From: an uncultured Persicitalea sp.
GTDB lineage: Bacteria; Bacteroidota; Bacteroidia; Cytophagales; Spirosomataceae
Reading direction: 5' to 3'
Length of the DNA: 35,583 nucleotides
Assembly: GCA_950075905.1 (NCBI GenBank)
Contig: CATMVR010000002.1
Span: 1-35,583 of the forward strand
Under the pieces are notes generated by a model. It ran no database searches. It was not told where the DNA came from and saw nothing but the letters and a program-made list of their open reading frames with translations. Of this stretch, positions 35,127-35,583 are shown in pieces. How positions within the stretch are numbered: position 1 is the first letter of the stretch; the number at the start of each line of letters is the position of its first letter. A program made the position numbers and the translations under genes.

Positions 35127-35583
35127 GTTTTCCCTACACAGGTGGGGATGGACCGACCGCTTCGAGTGAGCTATCCTCGTACTGATCGTTTTCCCTACAC
35201 AGGTGGGGATGGACCGAAGACCGCACTAGGCGACTGGAATCTACCCGAGTTTTCCCTACACAGGTGGGGATGGACCGTAAGAAGGAACTGGAAACCGCCG
35301 CCGTGCAACGTTTTCCCTACACAGGTGGGGATGGACCGGCTGAATATCGGGCTCGATGTCCAGCTCCATCGTTTTCCCTACACAGGTGGGGATGGACCGG
35401 ATGGTCTGCCTATTGTGTGGCCCCGTCCGACGTTTTCCCTACACAGGTGGGGATGGACCGGTGGCTGCAGGCCGGTCAAAACGTGGCCGTAGGTTTTCCC
35501 TACACAGGTGGGGATGGACCGGCCCGCCGCAAGCCCGTGCACCACGAGTCGAAGTTTTCCCTACACAGGTGGGGATGGACCGG
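35127..35583 (+). CRISPR. Type I-E CRISPR array 2 (8 repeats visible, continues past window)
   Basis: The 29-bp type A repeats (GTTTTCCC…, loop ACAG) start at 35127, 35188, 35249, 35310, 35371, 35432, 35493 and 35554, with seven 32-nt spacers. All eight are identical. Array orientation follows cas1-cas2, with the leader at the low-coordinate end. No spacer is obviously shared with array 1 by eye. Confidence 0.98.

Noticed and set aside
35118-35492. ORF of 124 aa over array 2
   Set aside because: It is the same artefact: the CRISPR repeat read through three frames.

Overview
The window looks like a chromosome segment of a Bacteroidota bacterium, probably Cytophagales (the family is inference). 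Support: a SusC/SusD pair, GH106-type enzymes, and promoters with the Bacteroidota -7 element TAnnTTTG. Genes in the first 17.5 kb are moderately GC-rich and unusually full of GGTACC.

Region 1 (1-5958, + strand) is the end of a polysaccharide-degradation operon: two tandem GH106 alpha-L-rhamnosidase-like proteins (the first cut by the window edge) and a secreted SGNH/GDSL-type esterase, tightly packed. A GntR/UTRA regulator (5965-6729) converges on it and has palindromes over its own promoter.

Region 2 (7271-17466, + strand) is a sugar uptake and catabolism locus in two transcription units. The first encodes an SDR dehydrogenase, an MFS sugar-acid transporter, a tagatose-3-epimerase-like TIM barrel and an RpiB isomerase. 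The second encodes SusC, SusD, a secreted nucleoside-hydrolase-like protein and an AraC regulator. Both promoters carry the same pair of TGGCTAA direct repeats, 21 bp apart and 38 bp before TACCTTTG, so they are probably co-regulated, most simply by the AraC protein.

Region 3 (17467-23388) is lower in GC and accessory-like. It holds a non-coding or decayed stretch, a three-gene operon of exported proteins (a toxin-23-like or barrel protein, an unknown, and a DUF900-like alpha/beta hydrolase), and a divergent exported protein with an in-frame ORF after its stop.

Region 4 (23389-35583) is a complete type I-E CRISPR-Cas locus with a split layout. The interference operon (cas3-cse1-cse2-cas7e-cas5e-cas6e) runs on the - strand into array 1. 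The adaptation pair cas1-cas2e runs on the + strand into array 2, which leaves the window. A WYL regulator gene sits between them, and an identical palindrome, CCGGACAT-N3-ATGTCCGG, lies upstream of both cas3 and cas1, in each case 20 bp from a candidate -7 element. Array 1 is a chimera: its old end has the same repeat as array 2, while all newer units carry a second repeat type that differs in three of four hairpin-loop bases and at position 3.

The strongest leads are the paired WYL operators, the abrupt repeat-type switch, and the shared AraC-type direct repeats. All are read directly from sequence; functions are inferred from family knowledge.
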